Part shown: positions 38,101 to 48,321 of the stretch, piece by piece
Layout of the letters: each line of letters begins with the position of its first letter
Numbering within the stretch: the stretch's first letter is position 1
Assembly (NCBI RefSeq): GCF_900478135.1
Contig: NZ_LS483470.1
Span: 62,001-126,000 of the forward strand
Direction of reading: 5' to 3'
From: Leminorella richardii
GTDB taxonomy: Bacteria > Pseudomonadota > Gammaproteobacteria > Enterobacterales > Enterobacteriaceae
DNA: 64,000 nt
Notes under the pieces: model-generated
Databases searched by the model: none
Told to the model about the DNA's origin: nothing
The model's input: only the letters and a program-made list of their open reading frames with translations
Made by a program: the position numbers and the translations under genes

Positions 38101-38288
38101 GTCTGGCTACATCTCAATGGTGGGCTGGGTGAGGGCACCGTAAGGTGCGCCGGTATCCGATGAGGCCGGTAAGGTCAACTTTGCTCAGTCCACCACCCAT
38201 GAGATTGACCTCTCTGGTGATGGTTACATTAATTACTCATCGGAGGTTGCCTTATGGCTACGATCCCTGCCCAAACACACCCATTATC
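38101..38288 (-). ncRNA. Possible SymR-like antisense RNA
   Basis: E. coli SymE is held down by SymR, an RNA antisense to its 5' end. Here a minus-strand GATAAT (38288-38283) sits inside the first codons of symE, and the RNA it would start could fold through GGTGCGCC/GGGCACC (about 38135-38155). Position and structure fit, but the -35 is poor, so this is a tentative call. Confidence 0.3.
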
Positions 38289-38565
38289 TACAAAAGCTGT
38301 TAAAACCCAGCGTCGCTATACCGTCGGATATCTGCCCAGCCAGGGCAATACGGAAACGCCTTCCCTGCACCTGAGTGGGAAATGGCTTAGAGATATCGGA
38401 TTTAATATTGGCACTGGCGTTACCGTGAAAATCGCCGGGGACTGCATTGTGCTTATTCCTGATAACGATGAAGTGCACGAGTTGAGAAAGCAGCTTCAAC
38501 AGGTAAAGACGGCGTTTAGGGGACTAAATGAAGGGCTCGTTAGAACGCTAAGTGACGGGGCGTAA
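38254..38565 (+). CDS. symE: SymE-family toxin (type I TA-like)
   Basis: Small protein of 103 residues resembling E. coli SymE, an SOS-induced AbrB-fold protein associated with RNA cleavage or nucleoid condensation. Conserved part: RRYTVGYLPSQG, PSLHLSGKWLRDIGFNIGTG, VTVKIAGDCIVLIPDN. The AbrB-like swapped-hairpin fold is in residues 40-75. CGGAGGTTGCCTT precedes the ATG. I did not find a clear LexA box in the upstream 150 bp. The gene is self-standing, with its own terminator downstream. Confidence 0.82.
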   Translation: MATIPAQTHPLSTKAVKTQRRYTVGYLPSQGNTETPSLHLSGKWLRDIGFNIGTGVTVKIAGDCIVLIPDNDEVHELRKQLQQVKTAFRGLNEGLVRTLSDGA

Positions 38566-38585
38566 ACTGACTGTTAGATGCTTAT

Positions 38586-38621
38586 CGTGCCGATAGCACT
38601 ATAAATGCATCGGCACGTTTT
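38586..38621 (+). terminator. Terminator of symE
   Basis: CGTGCCGAT (38586-38594) pairs with ATCGGCACG (38609-38617), followed by TTTTCTC. Confidence 0.75.
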
Positions 38622-38644
38622 CTCATTGAACTCTATCCAAAGCG

Positions 38645-39508
38645 TTACTCGATGTTCTGGATCTGCTCCCTCATCTGCTCAATCAACACCTTCAGCTCAA
38701 TCGCCGACGCGGTGATATCCGCATTGATAGACTTAGACGCCAGCGTGTTGGACTCGCGGTTGAACTCCTGCATCATAAAGTCCAGACGGCGGCCGACGGC
38801 CTCTTTCTTTTTCAGAATAGAGTAGGTTTCTTTGACGTGGGCTTCTAGGCGGTCGAGCTCTTCGGCGACGTCGACGCGCTGGGCGAGCATAATCAGCTCC
38901 TGTTCAAGGCGGTTGCTGTCCAGCTGAACGGCGGCGTCTTCTAGCTTGCTCATCAGGCGTTCGCGCTGCCAAACCAGCACTTCAGGCATGCGCTCGCGCA
39001 CTTTGCCCACTTCGACCATCACGCCTTCAAGGCGCTGTTCGATAAGCGACTTCAGCGCGCTGCCTTCCCGCTCGCGGCTGTCAATAAAGTCAGTCAGGGC
39101 AGTTTCCAGTGATTCCATCAGTTCGGTACCGATAGCGTCCAGATCCTGACTTTTTGCCGACATTACTCCCGGCCAACGCAGAATATCGACGGGATTGATT
39201 TCCCCTTCGTCGCTTTGCATTTTTACCCAGTTGGCAGCCTGCACTAGCTGCTGAGCGAGCTCTTTGTTCAGCATCAGCTCGGTTTGATAGGCAGGATCGA
39301 GGTCGAAGCGCAGGTTGCATTCGATTTTGCCGCGGGTCAGACGCGCTCTCAGGCGCTCGCGGATCATCGGCTCTAGGCTGCGGAACTGCTCCGGCAGGCG
39401 GATATAGGTTTCCAGATAGCGCTGGTTAACGGAGCGAAGCTCCCAGGAGGCGGAGCCCCATTCACCCTTGGTTTCATGGCGGGCGTAGGCGGTCATACTG
39501 CGGATCAT
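38645..39508 (-). CDS. yicC: YicC-family endoribonuclease
   Basis: 287-residue protein, same length as E. coli YicC, an endoribonuclease linked to small-RNA turnover and stationary-phase growth. The N-terminal [20 protein letters not shown] and [19 protein letters not shown] motifs and the C-terminal DUF1732 region ([22 protein letters not shown]) are conserved. It is divergent from rph, the standard gammaproteobacterial arrangement. Confidence 0.95.
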   Translation of the reverse strand: MIRSMTAYARHETKGEWGSASWELRSVNQRYLETYIRLPEQFRSLEPMIRERLRARLTRGKIECNLRFDLDPAYQTELMLNKELAQQLVQAANWVKMQSDEGEINPVDILRWPGVMSAKSQDLDAIGTELMESLETALTDFIDSREREGSALKSLIEQRLEGVMVEVGKVRERMPEVLVWQRERLMSKLEDAAVQLDSNRLEQELIMLAQRVDVAEELDRLEAHVKETYSILKKKEAVGRRLDFMMQEFNRESNTLASKSINADITASAIELKVLIEQMREQIQNIE

Positions 39509-39725
39509 AGTCGAGTACCCGTTTGAGAAAATAAGCGCGAGTATAACACCATATTACGCCGGACGTTGTGATTTGCCGCGCGAGCTTTGCCTATTCACCG
39601 TAGGCATCTGGACTGAAAATCAGTATAATGCGCGGTCAATATATCAGCGTTCGCCACTCGCCCTTGCTAAAGGTGCCCGTAAACGGTCGTTGACCCCGTC
39701 TGACATAACCTCCGGAGAGAATTTC

Positions 39726-40445
39726 ATGCGTCCAGAAGGCCGAAGTGCACAGCAGGTGCGCCCAATAACCCTGACTCGTCACTATACGAAGCATGCGGAA
39801 GGTTCCGTGCTGGTGGAGTTTGGCGACACTAAAGTGCTGTGTACAGCGACTGTGGAAGAGGGCGTGCCGCGCTTTCTGAAAGGCCAAGGACAGGGATGGG
39901 TGACAGCGGAGTACGGCATGCTGCCGCGCTCAACCCACACCCGCAATGCGCGTGAAGCGGCCAAGGGGAAGCAGGGTGGTCGGACACTGGAAATCCAGCG
40001 CCTTATTGCTCGTTCTCTGCGTGCAGCGATTGATTTAAAGATGCTGGGCGAATACACCGTGACGCTGGACTGCGACGTTCTTCAGGCTGACGGCGGCACG
40101 CGTACTGCTTCTATTACCGGCGCCTGCGTTGCGCTGGCGGACGCCCTCAACGCCATGGTGGCCAATAAGCGCCTGGCGAAAAACCCAATGAAAGGGCTGG
40201 TAGCTGCGGTATCTGTAGGTATCGTCAACGGTGAAGCGGTGTGCGATCTGGAGTACGTTGAGGATTCAGCGGCAGAAACCGACATGAACGTGGTAATGAC
40301 CGAAGACGGCCGCATGATTGAAGTGCAGGGCACAGCAGAAGGTGAGCCTTTCAGCCACGAAGAGCTGTTGACCCTGCTAGGGCTTGCCCGAGGCGGCATA
40401 GAGACCATTATGGCGGCGCAGAAGGCGGCGCTTGAACGACCGTAG
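39726..40445 (+). CDS. rph: RNase PH
   Basis: Phosphorolytic 3' exoribonuclease that trims tRNA and other RNA ends. The 239-residue product begins [20 protein letters not shown] at ATG 39726, preceded by CGGAGAG; upstream in-frame sequence is not homologous. Catalytic-core arginines ([11 protein letters not shown]) and [18 protein letters not shown] are intact, unlike the frameshifted rph of E. coli K-12. It forms an operon with pyrE, but here 378 bp separates them. Confidence 0.96.
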   Translation: MRPEGRSAQQVRPITLTRHYTKHAEGSVLVEFGDTKVLCTATVEEGVPRFLKGQGQGWVTAEYGMLPRSTHTRNAREAAKGKQGGRTLEIQRLIARSLRAAIDLKMLGEYTVTLDCDVLQADGGTRTASITGACVALADALNAMVANKRLAKNPMKGLVAAVSVGIVNGEAVCDLEYVEDSAAETDMNVVMTEDGRMIEVQGTAEGEPFSHEELLTLLGLARGGIETIMAAQKAALERP

Positions 40446-40454
40446 TTTTTGAAA

Positions 40455-40480
40455 AAGGCGACTTATAGTCGCCTTAGTTT
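40455..40480 (+). terminator. Hairpin after rph, likely pyrE attenuator
   Basis: AAGGCGACT (40455-40463) pairs with AGTCGCCTT (40467-40475), then AGTTTT. It starts 10 bp after the rph stop. In E. coli the UTP-sensitive pyrE attenuator lies at the same place relative to rph, so coupling of rph translation to pyrE readthrough may be kept, though the T-tract is modest. Confidence 0.65.
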
Positions 40481-40568
40481 TATGACAAATGCTTTGAATC
40501 TAACTGACTGATGGAGTTAAACGGCGGGAGAGGCCTCCGTTGGGGTCGATTTGGCGTAAGCCAACGAC

Positions 40569-40633
40569 AAACCGGCAAAGCCGGTTTGAACAGCGCTTGC
40601 GCTGGCCCTTTAGGGTGAAGCCCGAAGGGCTTC
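40569..40633 (+). repeat. Three tandem hairpins in the rph-pyrE spacer
   Basis: Consecutive perfect stems: AAACCGGC-AAA-GCCGGTTT (40569-40587), CAGCGC-TT-GCGCTG (40591-40604) and GAAGCCC-GAA-GGGCTTC (40617-40633). They lie within 378 bp that separate rph from pyrE. No gene is seen here; a 98-codon minus frame over the region looks spurious. It resembles intergenic palindromic repeat modules of enterobacteria. Confidence 0.75.
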
Positions 40634-40823
40634 ATAACTGCCCGTAGGAGGGCTAGGCCCGCCGCACGCCCAGAGCCAATACAAGCGCCCTCCCGACTGA
40701 GCACGATGGTCATATAGGCACGCTGTAATTTCGGTCGGAATACCCACAGAAGCCGATTTAATTGGTTTGTCATCAATCTTCCGATTAAGGCAGAGTTAAG
40801 TTAAGCGTGAGGAATCATCAAAT

Positions 40824-41465
40824 ATGAAACACTATCAGCGCCAGTTTATTGAGTTTGCGCTAAACAAGCAGGTTTTAAGATTCGGCGAGTTTCACCTGAA
40901 GTCTGGGCGGGTTAGCCCGTACTTTTTTAACGCCGGGCTGTTTAATACTGGTCGCGATTTGGCGCTGCTTGGCCGCTTTTACGCTTCGGCACTGGTGGAC
41001 TCTGGCATTGAGTTCGATGTGCTATTTGGGCCAGCCTATAAGGGCATTCCCATTGCGACGACGACGGCAGTAGCCCTGTCTGAACATCACGACATCGATA
41101 TTCCCTACTGCTTTAACCGCAAAGAGGCGAAAGATCACGGAGAGGGTGGCAGCCTAGTAGGTAGCCCGCTGGTTGGCCGTGTGATGCTGGTGGATGATGT
41201 GATCACCGCGGGTACCGCCATTCGTGAATCGATGACGACTATTCGCGCACAGGGTGCCTCTTTGAGCGGCGTATTGATCTGTCTGGATCGTCAGGAGCGC
41301 GGTACCGGTGAGCTGTCGGCGATTCAGGAAGTGCAGCGCGACTATCAGTGCAGCGTGATTACGATAATTACGCTAGACGATTTGGTTGAGTATCTGGAAG
41401 AAAAACCGGAAATGGCACAGGAACTGGCGGCAATTAATGCCTATCGTGAGCAGTACGGCGTTTAG
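40824..41465 (+). CDS. pyrE: Orotate phosphoribosyltransferase
   Basis: Joins orotate to PRPP to form OMP in pyrimidine synthesis. 213 residues, as in E. coli. The type I PRTase PRPP-binding motif [13 protein letters not shown] is intact, and the [19 protein letters not shown] start is typical. GTGAGGAATC precedes the ATG. Regulation by attenuation after rph is likely, see the hairpin at 40455. Confidence 0.97.
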   Translation: MKHYQRQFIEFALNKQVLRFGEFHLKSGRVSPYFFNAGLFNTGRDLALLGRFYASALVDSGIEFDVLFGPAYKGIPIATTTAVALSEHHDIDIPYCFNRKEAKDHGEGGSLVGSPLVGRVMLVDDVITAGTAIRESMTTIRAQGASLSGVLICLDRQERGTGELSAIQEVQRDYQCSVITIITLDDLVEYLEEKPEMAQELAAINAYREQYGV

Positions 41466-41494
41466 TTCTCACTTGACGAGGTTGTATTAAACTA

Positions 41495-41515
41495 GCCGAT
41501 GCGTGATGCATCGGC
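41495..41515. terminator. Hairpin between pyrE and glgS
   Basis: GCCGATGC (41495-41502) pairs with GCATCGGC (41508-41515) between convergent genes; no T-tract. Confidence 0.5.
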
Positions 41516-41549
41516 CAGAGATATGCAATTCTTACAGGTAGTCACGTTA

Positions 41550-41759
41550 TTAATGTTCCGTTCTACTGACTTTTGCCTGCTCGGCCTGCTCTAAATAGCG
41601 CGCATAGCGTTTTTGGAACCATGCTTTTTGTACTTCATTCATGTTACCAATGACGGCGTGAACGTTGACTGGCCTCCCTTGTGTATACATTTGAGCCAAG
41701 CTGCGCGCCAGAAAATCAAAATTTTCTACTGAATGTAGGTTCTGTTCCGCCATAAGCAT
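41550..41759 (-). CDS. glgS: GlgS/ScoR surface-composition regulator
   Basis: 69-residue protein close to E. coli GlgS (66 aa), which lowers motility and biofilm formation and was first tied to glycogen synthesis. Matching segments: ENFDFLARSLAQMYTQGRPV, VIGNMNEVQKAWFQKRYARY. The family fold is a three-helix bundle with two amphipathic helices. The gene is transcribed alone. AAGGGGGATAT stands before the start. In E. coli it is stationary-phase and CRP controlled; I did not identify such sites here. Confidence 0.9.
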   Translation of the reverse strand: MLMAEQNLHSVENFDFLARSLAQMYTQGRPVNVHAVIGNMNEVQKAWFQKRYARYLEQAEQAKVSRTEH

Positions 41760-41892
41760 ATCCCCCTTGTCAGTTCATGATGTATGAAGGTCATATGCTT
41801 TTCTAACTTCAGTATTCTCCTAATTACGTCTAATTTTTGAACAATATGTGCCCATTTTGGGATTATTGCTTACCGTTACTGGTAACTATTGT

Positions 41893-41928
41893 GAAAAAAA
41901 TGCCCTCGTCAAAACGAGGGCATTTTTC
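41893..41928. terminator. Strong bidirectional terminator after glpX
   Basis: ATGCCCTCGT (41900-41909) pairs with ACGAGGGCAT (41914-41923), flanked by A7 and T5, so it works on both strands and ends the glpFKX transcript. Confidence 0.9.
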
Positions 41929-41948
41929 TGAGTTTTATCTGGATGCTG

Positions 41949-42959
41949 TTACAGCAAAATATCGCACAATGCTGGATCTTTGCGATCGAGATAGTGAATA
42001 GACTGAATGCGGCGAATAGTGCGGGATTTACCGCGTACCAGCAGCGTTTCAGTCGTTGCCATATTGCCCGTGCGCTGAATGCCGTTGAGCAGGTCGCCTT
42101 TGGTAATGCCCGTAGCAGAGAAGATGATGTTGTCGTTGCGAGCCATGTCGCCCAGCTTTAGCACTTCACCGGGGTTAAGCCCCATTTTTTGGCAGCGCGC
42201 TAGCTCCTCTTCTCCAATGCGCCGATTCTCTTCCGTATCGCCCTTGACCTGATGGCGAGCCAGCAGCCGAGCCTGCATATCGCCGTCCAGCGCGCGGATC
42301 ACGGCGGCGGAGATTACCCCTTCAGGCGCGCCGCCGATGCCGTACATGACGTCTACTTCACTGTCAGGCATACAGGTCAGGATAGAGGCCGCTACGTCGC
42401 CGTCCGGAATGGCAAAGACGCGTACGCCCAGCTGCTGCATTTCGGCGATGATCGCATCGTGGCGCGGTTTGGCCAGCGTGATAACCGTAAGCTTGTCTAA
42501 CGGCTTGTTGAGCTGAGCGGCAATGCGCTTGAGGTTCTCCGACAGCGGCAGGTTCAGATCGGCGGCGCCTTTTGCTCCCGGGCCGACGACCAGCTTTTCC
42601 ATATACATGTCCGGTGCGTGCAAGAATGCACCTTTTTCGGCAACGGCCAGTACTGCTAGCGCATTGGCCTGTCCCATGGCCGTCATGCGAGTACCCTCAA
42701 TGGGATCTACGGCGATATCTACCGCGCTGCCCTGGCCGGTTCCTACTTTTTCACCGATATAGAGCATGGGCGCTTCGTCGATTTCGCCCTCGCCAATGAC
42801 GATCTCTCCGTCAATATTGACTTGGTTTAGCACGATGCGCATGGCTTCAACGGCGGCGCCGTCGGCTTTGTTTTTATCACCGCGCCCTAAATAGCGATAG
42901 CCGGCCAAAGCGGCGGCTTCCGTTACCCGGGAAAACTCAATTGCCAGTTCACGTTTCAT
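41949..42959 (-). CDS. glpX: Class II fructose-1,6-bisphosphatase GlpX
   Basis: Mn-dependent phosphatase making fructose 6-phosphate during growth on glycerol. From ATG 42959 it has 336 residues, exactly E. coli length; an upstream frame to 43019 is not homologous. Metal and phosphate sites: EIVIGEGEIDEAPML, DPIEGTRMTAMGQANAL, GIGGAPEGVISAA. Third gene of glpF-glpK-glpX, separated from glpK by a terminator-like hairpin, so it is probably expressed at a lower level. Confidence 0.96.
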   Translation of the reverse strand: MKRELAIEFSRVTEAAALAGYRYLGRGDKNKADGAAVEAMRIVLNQVNIDGEIVIGEGEIDEAPMLYIGEKVGTGQGSAVDIAVDPIEGTRMTAMGQANALAVLAVAEKGAFLHAPDMYMEKLVVGPGAKGAADLNLPLSENLKRIAAQLNKPLDKLTVITLAKPRHDAIIAEMQQLGVRVFAIPDGDVAASILTCMPDSEVDVMYGIGGAPEGVISAAVIRALDGDMQARLLARHQVKGDTEENRRIGEEELARCQKMGLNPGEVLKLGDMARNDNIIFSATGITKGDLLNGIQRTGNMATTETLLVRGKSRTIRRIQSIHYLDRKDPALCDILL

Positions 42960-43071
42960 GTTAGGGATCCGTTGCGTTTTGATTTTACTAGGAGAGAGAT
43001 GTGAGGCCGATTTTACCACAGACCTAGAGGGATATTCGTGAATTCTCCATAGTCGGCGAGAGAATTTTCCA

Positions 43072-43103
43072 TAAAAAATGGGCCCGTTTGCGGGCCCAAA
43101 AAC
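43072..43103 (-). terminator. Terminator-like hairpin between glpK and glpX
   Basis: TGGGCCCG (43079-43086) pairs with CGGGCCCA (43091-43098); on the minus strand TTTTTTAT follows. Likely to reduce read-through into glpX. Confidence 0.75.
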
Positions 43104-43145
43104 AGAATGGGTAGTTTCTCTTTCTATACTGTTACTTTTATACCG

Positions 43146-44735
<1,590 letters not shown>

Positions 44736-45554
44736 TTATTCATCAATCTTGCAGGCGTCGCACGGCAGGTTGCGGCCGATAAATACGCGATAACCCATGG
44801 CGCCAGCACAGGCACCGAGGATTGGTCCGACGATAGGAACGATGAAGTAGGGGATATCTCGACCTCCGGTAAAGGCGATATTGCCCCAGCCAGCGATGTA
44901 GGCAAACATTTTTGGCCCAAAGTCACGGGCAGGATTCATGGCAAAGCCGGTTAGCGGCCCCATTGAGGCACCAATAACCGCGACCAGAATACCGATAAGA
45001 AGCGGAGCCAGTGAGCCCTTCGGCACGCCGTTGCCGTCATCCGTCAGCGCCAGAATTAGGCACATCAGCACGGCGGTAATGACAAACTCAACGCCAAAGG
45101 CCTGAAAGACGTTAATGGCAGGGTTAGGGTAGGTGGAGAAGGTGCCCGCCAGCGACAGACTGTCCATACTGCCTCTAACGATATTTTGCGCCTGCTCGAC
45201 TTCGTGGAACAGGCTGAAATAGAGGGCGTAAACCAGCGCCGCGCCGCAGAAGGCTCCGGCTATTTGGGCGATGATATAGGGAATAACTTTTTTCTTATCG
45301 AAGCAGGCAAACAGCCACAGCGCGATGGTAACCGCAGGGTTTAGATGTGCGCCGGAAACGCCGGCAGTGAGGTAAACGCCAAGAGCGACAGCGAGACCCC
45401 AAATAATACTGATTTCCCATTGACCAAAGCTAGCTCCGGCGACTTTCAGAGCGGCCACGCAGCCAATACCAAAAAATAGAAAAAGACCCGTTCCAAGAAA
45501 CTCAGCGATACACTGCCCTTTTAGCGTTGGGCCTGTGGTTTGACTCATATGCAT
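44736..45554 (-). CDS. glpF: Glycerol uptake facilitator
   Basis: Aquaglyceroporin of 272 residues letting glycerol across the inner membrane. Six helices and both NPA-type half-helices are visible: SGAHLNPAVTIAL and GFAMNPARDFGPK. First gene of glpFKX. A region with GlpR- and CRP-like sites lies upstream. Confidence 0.97.
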   Translation of the reverse strand: MHMSQTTGPTLKGQCIAEFLGTGLFLFFGIGCVAALKVAGASFGQWEISIIWGLAVALGVYLTAGVSGAHLNPAVTIALWLFACFDKKKVIPYIIAQIAGAFCGAALVYALYFSLFHEVEQAQNIVRGSMDSLSLAGTFSTYPNPAINVFQAFGVEFVITAVLMCLILALTDDGNGVPKGSLAPLLIGILVAVIGASMGPLTGFAMNPARDFGPKMFAYIAGWGNIAFTGGRDIPYFIVPIVGPILGACAGAMGYRVFIGRNLPCDACKIDE

Positions 45555-45640
45555 TACTCCGTGTTGGGAGAGAGTAGATAAGAAGTAAATGTTAGTCGCC
45601 TGTTATTACCATATTATAAATTAATAGAGGCGGTTGATTA

Positions 45641-45703
45641 ATGTTATCGTTATCGCTCTATAACGAAAAATAACGAAAGTTTAATTTTGTGTATTCGGTC
45701 AAA
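45641..45703 (-). promoter_or_regulatory. Putative GlpR and CRP sites before glpF
   Basis: On the minus strand TTTCGTTAT and TTTTCGTTAT stand in tandem, followed by GCGATAACGATAACAT (45641-45680), resembling GlpR half-sites. TGTGT-ATTCGG-TCAAA at 45688-45703 fits the CRP consensus at 8 of 10 core bases. These match the known control of glpFK by GlpR and CRP but are by-eye calls. Confidence 0.4.
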
Positions 45704-45914
45704 TAATTGATCCTTTTTGTTCGCAAAACGATAGCTAACGCCCAATTTATGAATGTAAAAGAATATAGATGAGGATTGTTTTCCTTGCTCGGCGGTACGC
45801 ATTATTTTTATCAGGCTAAATTTTCTGAACATTCGCGCTTTATGGGGGTCTACGGCTAGACAGCGTACGGTCAGGTTAATACAATCGACTTTGTGAACCA
45901 CTAACGGAAATACT

Positions 45915-46109
45915 CGTCATACTTCAAGTTGCGAGTGTGTTGGCTGCAAATACTCGACCCATCCATGGGTCTCGCCCTTACGGGCCGTCGCAAGCGGCGT
46001 TCAAATCTGTTCCTGACAGATTTGTCGTTCACCCCAGCTACATAGTTATCTATGCTCTTGGGGTTCCCTTGCTTGCCGCCTTCTCGCAACTCGAATTATT
46101 TAGAGTATT
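45915..46109 (+). repeat. Dispersed hairpin-rich intergenic repeat, copy 1
   Basis: About 195 bp beginning CGTCATACTTCAAGTTGC and ending ACTCGAATTATTTAGAGTAT. Shared with the inverse of copy 2 (59581-59769) at both ends, in GTTGGCTGC, TTCACCCCAG and TTGCCGCCTTC. The middle differs and holds hairpin modules GACCCAT/ATGGGTC, GCCC/GGGC and AAATCTGT/ACAGATTT. Similar elements occur in other enterobacterial genomes. No coding potential. It fills the glpF-zapB spacer. Confidence 0.8.
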
Positions 46110-46186
46110 AGCGAGCTCTTACCGCTAGCGGCCGTGATGATTTTCGATTTTCCGCTTTGCGGGTATGTCTATATGAGGACGAAATA

Positions 46187-46429
46187 ATGTCATTTGAAGT
46201 GTTTGAAAAACTTGAAGCCAAAGTTCAGCAGGCGATTGATACCATTACTCTGCTGCAGATGGAAATTGAAGATCTGAAAGAGAAGAACAACGCTTTGGTT
46301 CGCGACCTTGAGTCGTCCGCAGGTGGCCGCGAAGCGCTGATTAACGAAAACGCGCAGCTCAAGCAAGAACAGCAGGCATGGCAGGATCGTCTGCGTCTTC
46401 TGCTGGGCAAAATGGACGAAGTTAACTAA
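46187..46429 (+). CDS. zapB: Cell division protein ZapB
   Basis: 80-residue cytoplasmic coiled coil that links the Z-ring to MatP through Zap[21 protein letters not shown] followed by continuous heptads ([19 protein letters not shown]) matches E. coli ZapB (81 aa). ATG 46187 is chosen because GAGGACGAAATA precedes it; ten upstream codons in frame are not homologous. Confidence 0.95.
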   Translation: MSFEVFEKLEAKVQQAIDTITLLQMEIEDLKEKNNALVRDLESSAGGREALINENAQLKQEQQAWQDRLRLLLGKMDEVN

Positions 46430-46471
46430 CGGGCGTTTTTCTTCGTTATTGACTGACTCAGTGCGTTAAAT

Positions 46472-46503
46472 GAAAACGCCGCGTTCTATGACGCGGCGTT
46501 TTG
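46472..46503. terminator. Bidirectional terminator zapB/rraA
   Basis: AACGCCGCGT (46475-46484) pairs with ACGCGGCGTT (46491-46500), flanked by A and T runs. Confidence 0.88.
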
Positions 46504-46523
46504 CTGTTTTTCTGACGCGGTTT

Positions 46524-47009
46524 TTACTCGATGTCCAACGGCTCTTCGGAAAGAATAATACCGGTGTTATCTGCGTACAGGTGGTCGCCAGAGAAAAAGG
46601 TGACGCTGCCGAAGTTAACGCCAATATCGCTTTCACCAATGCCCTGAGCGTCTGCGCCGACGGGAATAGAGGCCAGCGCCTGAATGCCGATGTCCAGCTC
46701 TTCAAGCTCATCAACCTGACGCACTGCGCCGTAAACTACCAGGCCTTCCCACTCGTTTTGCACTGCCAGGCGAGCGACTTCAGCGTCAATAAGCGCCCTG
46801 CGTACAGAACCGCCGCCGTCAATCAGCAGAATTCGGCCTTGGCCGTTTTCTTCCAGCAGCTCGTAAATCAATCCGTTGTCTTCAAAGCATTTGACGGTGG
46901 TGATTTTACCGCCGAAAGAGGGACGCCCGCCGAAGTTGGAAAACAGCGGCTCTACAACGTTGACTTCTTCGGGGTATATGTCACACAGCTCGGAAGTATC
47001 ATATTTCAT
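46524..47009 (-). CDS. rraA: RNase E inhibitor RraA
   Basis: Trimeric protein that binds RNase E and damps degradosome activity. 161 residues, identical length to E. coli. Motifs: [69 protein letters not shown]. It follows menA on the same strand as in E. coli, with an intervening hairpin. Confidence 0.97.
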   Translation of the reverse strand: MKYDTSELCDIYPEEVNVVEPLFSNFGGRPSFGGKITTVKCFEDNGLIYELLEENGQGRILLIDGGGSVRRALIDAEVARLAVQNEWEGLVVYGAVRQVDELEELDIGIQALASIPVGADAQGIGESDIGVNFGSVTFFSGDHLYADNTGIILSEEPLDIE

Positions 47010-47077
47010 AAATATCGTCGCCTGTTGTGTTGGTATCGTTGGTTTACCGTCGTAGCTGCCAGTATAGCCCGAACGTC

Positions 47078-47102
47078 AAGAGGATGGCAAAGCCATCCTC
47101 TT
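47078..47102 (-). terminator. Hairpin between menA and rraA
   Basis: AAGAGGATGGC (47078-47088) pairs with GCCATCCTCTT (47092-47102), loop AAA; an 11-bp perfect stem with a weak T-tail on the minus strand. Confidence 0.65.
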
Positions 47103-47133
47103 GTTGGGAAAAGAATGAGAGCCTGAGGTTTGC

Positions 47134-48051
47134 CTAGCTAAGAACAACGCCAATAGCAAAGAGAATGTTGGTCAGCAGCGCGCCTTTTACCATTTGTTCA
47201 AGCATGGGGCGCATAGCGACTGCCGTTTGCTCATGGAGCACATAGACCGCGTGGCGGTACAGCAGCGGAACGGCCAGAATAAACAGCCATCCGCTCCAGC
47301 TGCGAAGATCGAACAGCGCAAACAGCACCAGGCAAAGCAGCGCCCCAGCCAACAGCAGGAAGTGATAGCGGCGAGCCCAAATGGGGCCTAAGCGCACTGC
47401 CAGCGTATTTTTGCCGTTCATGCGGTCGTTATCGATGTCCCGCAGGTTATTGATGTTGAGTACCGCCACCGCCAGCAGGCCGCAGGCCGTAGCGGGCAGC
47501 AGAACGATGCTGTCAAAGGTGCCGGCCTGTAGGTAGTAGGTACCGGCTACGCTGAGCCAGCCGAAGAAAATCAGGACGGAAATGTCGCCAAGCCCCATAT
47601 AGCCGTAGGGTTTACGCCCGACGGTATAGGTGATGGAGGCGACAATAGCCAGAAGCCCTAATGCTAGAAATCCGATAATATCCTCTGGCTTTCTACAGGC
47701 CATGGCAATAAGGGCCACGCCGGAAAGCACCGTCAGGGCAATAACTATCGCCAGCGCCCGCTTCATCTGGGGGAGGGTAATCAGGCCTTTTTGCATACCG
47801 CGATTGGGGCCGATGCGCGCTTCGGTATCGCTACCTTTTACCGCGTCGCCGTAGTCATTCGCCAGATTGGAGAGAATTTGCAGCAGTGCTGCCGTCAAGA
47901 GCGCCATGACTGCGATGCCCAGGCTGAAGTGGTTCATCCAGGCAGCCAGTGCAGATCCCGTGACGATAGAGGCCAGCGCAAGGGGTAGCGTACGAGGGCG
48001 CAGGCTCTCAATCCAGGCGGTAACTTGACTTGTTGAGTGAGTTTGGCTCAT
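47134..48051 (-). CDS. menA: 1,4-dihydroxy-2-naphthoate polyprenyltransferase
   Basis: Inner-membrane UbiA-family enzyme attaching the octaprenyl tail to dihydroxynaphthoate in menaquinone synthesis. 305 residues (E. coli 308), about nine helices. The two Asp-rich prenyl-diphosphate motifs are seen in NLANDYGDAVKGSD and NNLRDIDNDRMNGK. Confidence 0.96.
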   Translation of the reverse strand: MSQTHSTSQVTAWIESLRPRTLPLALASIVTGSALAAWMNHFSLGIAVMALLTAALLQILSNLANDYGDAVKGSDTEARIGPNRGMQKGLITLPQMKRALAIVIALTVLSGVALIAMACRKPEDIIGFLALGLLAIVASITYTVGRKPYGYMGLGDISVLIFFGWLSVAGTYYLQAGTFDSIVLLPATACGLLAVAVLNINNLRDIDNDRMNGKNTLAVRLGPIWARRYHFLLLAGALLCLVLFALFDLRSWSGWLFILAVPLLYRHAVYVLHEQTAVAMRPMLEQMVKGALLTNILFAIGVVLS

Positions 48052-48263
48052 GGCTTCAATTCAAATATAAACTTCAGTACGTATCTGTACGTAATAAACG
48101 ACTAACCGTCAATTATACGCGCATTATAGGAAAATTAACGAGAGCTTGCTTTGATTCCGTGGCATATGTGCTAACTTTGTGCCAAATAGTCGAGTCGGAA
48201 AAGAGCGAAAGCGCGCAGTTTTTTAGAAAGTATACCGGATATCGAACCGGAAAAGCGGATAAG

Positions 48264-48291
48264 TTTACGGGAAGCCGAGGCTTCCCGTAAA
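48264..48291 (-). terminator. 13-bp perfect hairpin after hslU
   Basis: TTTACGGGAAGCC (48264-48276) pairs with GGCTTCCCGTAAA (48279-48291). Lies 30 bp past the hslU stop; little T-tract, but the stem is unusually strong. Confidence 0.6.
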
Positions 48292-48321
48292 TACTGCTGA
48301 TAGGTTAGGACGTGAGCGGGA

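Noticed and set aside
40480..40776. 98-codon minus-strand frame in the rph-pyrE spacer
   Set aside because: Covers the three perfect hairpins; composition reflects palindromes, not a protein.
45650..45901. 83-codon minus-strand frame upstream of glpF
   Set aside because: Overlaps the likely GlpR/CRP region, has no family resemblance and no clear ribosome-binding site.
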